Source: Eutreptiella sp. 'Long Island Sound 2002'
Taxonomy: Eukaryota; Euglenozoa; Euglenophyceae; Eutreptiales; Eutreptiaceae
Direction of reading: 5' to 3'
DNA: 64,000 nucleotides
NCBI GenBank assembly: GCA_964036045.1
Contig: OZ038379.1
Coordinates: 68,106,719-68,170,718, forward strand
Part shown: positions 60,864 to 64,000 of the stretch, piece after piece
How the letters are laid out: each line of letters opens with the position of its first letter
Position numbering within the stretch: the stretch's first letter is position 1
Translations under genes and position numbers: made by a program
Notes under the pieces: model-generated
Told to the model about the DNA's origin: nothing
Seen by the model: the letters and a program-made list of their open reading frames with translations, nothing else
The model's database searches: none

Positions 60864-61345
60864 ATGCCCCCACTGCACGATAAACAGGCCTGGTCCCAAT
60901 ATCACAGGGCCATAGATCGCGCCTGGCGCATCAAACCTGACCCCACCGACCTACTCACAGCCATGCGCACGGCCGCCGTCGCCTGCAGCTTCCAGCAACA
61001 CCCCCACACTGACAACGACCGACCACCCAGGGCCCTAGGGGAAATGCTCCATGACCTCTGGCATGCGAAGCAACAACTGGCGACCCTCCTCCGCACCGTC
61101 ACCCCCAAAATTCGCCGCCAGATACACCAGTGCAGGGCGCAAATAGCCCACACCAGGGCAGACCTGCAGCGGTGGCACATCCACAGGCAGCAGCGCATCG
61201 CCCAGGGAAATGAGCGGTATGCGCAACAGGAACTCCCCTACAAGGCCATCCGCCACCTCAACGACGCCATGACCGACACCGGCAGCCGCACCATCACCAC
61301 AGTCAGACATGAGGACGGCTCCCTCACCAACGACCCGGCCACAGT
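60864..61345 (+). pseudogene. Helical linker between EEP and RT, second LINE
   Basis: PLHDKQAWSQYHRAIDRAWR and a long helical stretch (LRTVTPKIRRQIHQCRAQIA, then HTRADLQRWHIHRQQRIAQG) are typical of the region between endonuclease and RT in LINE ORF2. The frame is lost near 61,345, after RTITTVRHEDGSLTNDPATV, the element's version of the 'd.dG.~t..~~~i...~~~F' RT lead-in. Confidence 0.65.
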
Positions 61346-62479
61346 GCTCCAGCTTCCTCCGACAACACACGCCCACACGAGACACACTGGACGGGGACAC
61401 ACAGGCCAAAATCGACTGCCTCCCTCAGGTCTTCAGCCGCGCCCAGAGGAGGCAACTGGAAAAGCGCCCCTTCACCATCCACGAAGTCTGGAAGGCCATC
61501 CACAGTCTCCGGCAACACAAAACCCGAGGCTACGGCAGCCTCCCTGCGGAGGCGTACTACCACCTCCCCGCCAACCTCCTCTCCATTCTCGCCCACTGTC
61601 TCTGGGACATCGTCACCGGGCAAACCCCCCTACCGCCAGACTTGGCAAACGTTGTCCGCCCCGTCTACAAATAAGGAGACTGGGCCCACCCCGACAACTG
61701 GCGCCCCATAGTCTGTGCCGTCACGGAAGTAAAAATCGACTGGACCATCCTCCTCCGCCGCATCCGGCCCCACCTGGACCCCCACATACCTGCCAGCTTC
61801 TGGGGGGCCATCCCAGGCCGGTCCCCACACGAGGCCATACTCCTCCAGGACACCATCGCCGACATGGACCTGGTGGACCTCATCAGGGCCTCCCTCAACG
61901 TCAAAGGAGCCTTCTCGAACACCCCCTGGCTCCTCCTGGAGGCGCTGTGGAAGCGCCTGGCCTCCCCTTCTACAACTTCACGTCCGGCTACATCCGCACC
62001 AGCAAATACACGGTCCGGGAGCAGGCCTCACCCCCTTCCTGGAACCAGGCAGCGGGGTCCCCCAAGGAGGAGCAGAAGGCCCCTTCCTCTACCTCCTCGT
62101 GACGCTCCTCCTGGCCCTGGCAATCGAGCAGGATTACCCGGCCTACGCTCCCTACCCCCTCCTCTCCCCCCTGGTGGGCTTCGCGGACGACACCAACCTC
62201 ACAGTTGCACACACCCCACACGAACCCCATGCCCCGGACCCTGGGCCAACGGTCACCCAACAGGCCAACGACCTACTGGACCTGACCATCTCCTACCTCT
62301 CCCGCAACAACCTCATTGTCCACCCCACAACGTCAGTGGCCATGATCAAGGGGTCTGCCACGTCCCCCACCCTAGGGCCAACAGGGCCCCCCATGCAAGT
62401 CGTGACAACCACCACGCACCTGGGGGTAATCCAGGCCGCCAACCCTGAGGACGCCACCCCCCCTCTGAAGTTGCAATAA
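61340..62479 (+). pseudogene. Reverse transcriptase of the second LINE, catalytic Asp changed
   Basis: FTIHEVWKAIHSLRQHKTRG and LPPDLANVVRPVYK (TAA at 61,672) then GDWAHPDNWRPIVCAVTEVK form motifs 0-2. IPASFWGAIPGRSPHEAILL follows. Motif A reads ASLNVKGAFSNTPWLLLEAL (about 61,888-), with Asn where the catalytic Asp belongs. After a frameshift near 61,970, GVPQGGAEGPFLYLLV is motif B and LVGFADDTNLTVAH (62,173-) is an intact motif C. VVTTTTHLGVIQAANPED marks the thumb start. The frame stops at TAA 62,477. The loss of the motif A Asp alone would kill polymerase activity. Confidence 0.85.
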
Positions 62480-64000
62480 GACCTCGCCCATCTCCCCAGA
62501 TATGCGTCCCCGACCACCAAGGCCCTCTCCCTGTCCCACCAGAGCCTGGCGTACTACCTCACGGGGGTCTTGAACGCCTCCATAGGTTTCCAAGCGGTCC
62601 ACTTAACACACCCCAACACCGCCCTCCAATCAGCCACACACGCCGTGACCAAGGCATGGGCAGCACACGGGGGCTGGCCCACCTCCATACCCACCCGCGC
62701 CATTCGAGCGGCATGGCCCCACTATGGGGACGCCATAGGGGACGAGGTGAAAGCGGCCTACACCAGACACACCGCCCTCCTCCTTCACCGCATGACCCAC
62801 AACCACTCGCCGGAGGTCCGCGAGGCTACCACAATCCGCCTCCAAGCCGCACAAGGGGCCCGCAACACATGCCCGCGCTGGGTACTCCACCAGACGAGCA
62901 TGCCCACCAACATGAACACACACCTGTGGAACCACCTGCAGCTTCTCCTCCCATCTCCACACCACGCCATACTCACAAATCAAACGTGCCCAGAGGAAGG
63001 GCCTCTAGGGATCCTCCGCGGGGACCTCCACCATTACCCCAAGGGCACCATCCACACCATAGACCTTGTCGGGGCCTCCATCACCGTAGTATACATCACC
63101 CTCTCACAAATGCGGGTCCTTCACCACAGCGGAGCACACCACACCCCCTTCCTACAACTTCCCGAATGGCCAAAATACCGCCTCTTCCACCAGTACCTCA
63201 CGCAAACGGCAAGAGCAGCAGGCCACACTCTGCCAGGAAGCACAGACATGCGAGCAGCCTACCGAGAACTCAAAAACCAGCACCCCCATCCCATTCCAGC
63301 GACACCACCCTACGCACCCACCGGCTCGAAACACGAACCCGTCCCCGCGGTAACGGGCCCAGTCCCACCACTAACCCTACTACTGGCCCCGAACTAAGCC
63401 AAACCCACGCAGACCACCGTCATCCACCACGGGGCAAAATGGCGCATACGCAAGCACCACATGACCGCCCGAGACCTACCAAAGGTCCCCCATGACTCCC
63501 AGAGCATGCCACGCACATGTTGGGGCTGTGACCCCGAGGCACCAACCACGCCGTGGCCCGTACTACACCTCATAGCACGCCACCACACCCAACCGACAGC
63601 CCAGCTACCACCACGGGCCTACGAATGGGTAGCCCATTGGTTCTACCGCACCGACACCAACCCCACGGTAGCGTGGAACCCCGACCACACGCCTAAGTGG
63701 CTCTTCACCACTACACCCACCTGGCCCCGCCCCGACCCGGCAGGGGTCGCCATCCATTACAGCATGTACGAAGCAGGCAGAACGGGCAAGCACGAGCACC
63801 CCTACTATCCGCTCCACCACTCCTGCCACACACCGGAGCACCAAACAGAAACCCTCACATGCGACGAACTACACCCAGACACAGCCTACATCCTCCACTA
63901 CATCTACTCCTACCTCACACAAGGACAGCCGGGAAAGGGGCTCATAGCCATGTCCCCCCAGGCGAAACACATCACCTCCAAAGGAATAGGAGTGTACGCC
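62480..64000 (+). pseudogene. RT thumb/connection region of the second LINE, continuing past the window
   Basis: The same frame as RT motif C, after TAA 62,477: LSLSHQSLAYYLTGVLNASI and GDEVKAAYTRHTALLLHRMT, then VLHQTSMPTNMNTHLWNHLQ and DLVGASITVVYITLSQMRVL, to TAA at 63,395. It then runs on without a stop to 64,000 with MPRTCWGCDPEAPTTPW and EWVAHWFYRTDTNPT. Composition remains protein-like to the end, so the element extends beyond the window. No RNase H signature is reached. Confidence 0.6.

Larger units (their letters stand above)
56229..64000 (+). mobile_element. Second LINE (ORF1, EEP endonuclease, RT), decayed, runs off the window
   Basis: Order: gag-like ORF1 (56,315-57,635), a long unknown ORF with a Pro-rich part and a Tudor/Agenet-like patch (57,664-60,042), EEP endonuclease (60,097-60,861), RT N-terminal helical part (60,864-61,345), RT (61,340-62,479) and a continuing C-terminal region to the window end. 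It differs from the AlkB-LINE in the lack of AlkB, the long second ORF and the RT sequence. Stops (for example TAA 61,672 and TAA 62,477) and frameshifts (near 56,720, 58,830, 59,090, 61,345 and 61,970) show it is dead. RNase H, expected after RT, should lie past 64,000; the fragment at 16.4-17.7 kb may show what it looks like. Confidence 0.75.

Overview
This is nuclear DNA from a large, repeat-packed eukaryotic genome, most likely a protist or alga. Nearly everything recognisable is mobile DNA: non-LTR (LINE-type) retrotransposons, Ty3/gypsy chromovirus-like LTR retrotransposons, one probable terminal-inverted-repeat (TIR) DNA transposon, and several tandem repeats. There is no bacterial operon structure, no rRNA and no convincing host housekeeping gene. 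The gypsy Pol looks to me like copies I associate with dinoflagellates; that is memory, not a search, so the lineage stays open. Most ORFs in the GC-rich parts are open by composition only, often on both strands.

Layout. 1-5.0 kb: AT-rich unassigned DNA with an LTR-end repeat (1.15 kb), a tRNA-derived sequence (2.14 kb), closely spaced splice-like signals (2.65-3.07 kb) and a ~0.9 kb repeat related to 46.9-47.8 kb. 5.04-13.03 kb (+): a decayed LINE encoding an unknown ORF1, an AlkB-type 2-oxoglutarate/Fe(II) dioxygenase, an EEP endonuclease, reverse transcriptase (RT), RNase H, a zinc finger and a Pro-rich tail. 13.4-16.4 kb (-): internally deleted gypsy copy A. 16.4-17.7 kb (+): RNase H and zinc-finger end of a second LINE type, followed by a possible cysteine protease remnant and low-complexity coding-like DNA to 21.5 kb. 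23.7-26.4 kb and 30.15-32.1 kb (-): gypsy copies B and C, each a 5' LTR-like region plus gag. 28.5-29.3 kb: a ~209-bp GC-rich tandem repeat. 32.1-33.0 kb: near-identical 179-bp GT..AG segments separated by ~30-nt segments (introner-like). 33.3-34.37 and 39.73-40.8 kb: a higher-order minisatellite split by a ~5.36-kb TIR element (34.37-39.73 kb) that carries two unusual ORFs. 42-44.6 kb: decayed Thr/Asn-rich fibre-like coding sequence. 44.99-56.23 kb (-): gypsy copy D with both LTRs, a primer-binding site (PBS), a polypurine tract (PPT) and a CCCGAG target duplication. 56.23-64.0 kb (+): a second LINE (ORF1, EEP, RT) running off the window end.

The elements are nested: D sits inside the second LINE's region, and removing D plus one CCCGAG copy rejoins the flanking frame. 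The TIR element sits inside the minisatellite. All autonomous elements are dead: stops of all three kinds, frameshifts, and Asp-to-Asn changes at catalytic positions of two RTs and one RNase H. The most notable item is the AlkB-bearing LINE; next are the introner-like array, the TIR element with its cargo, and the gypsy Pol with a DIRS-like block between protease and RT.
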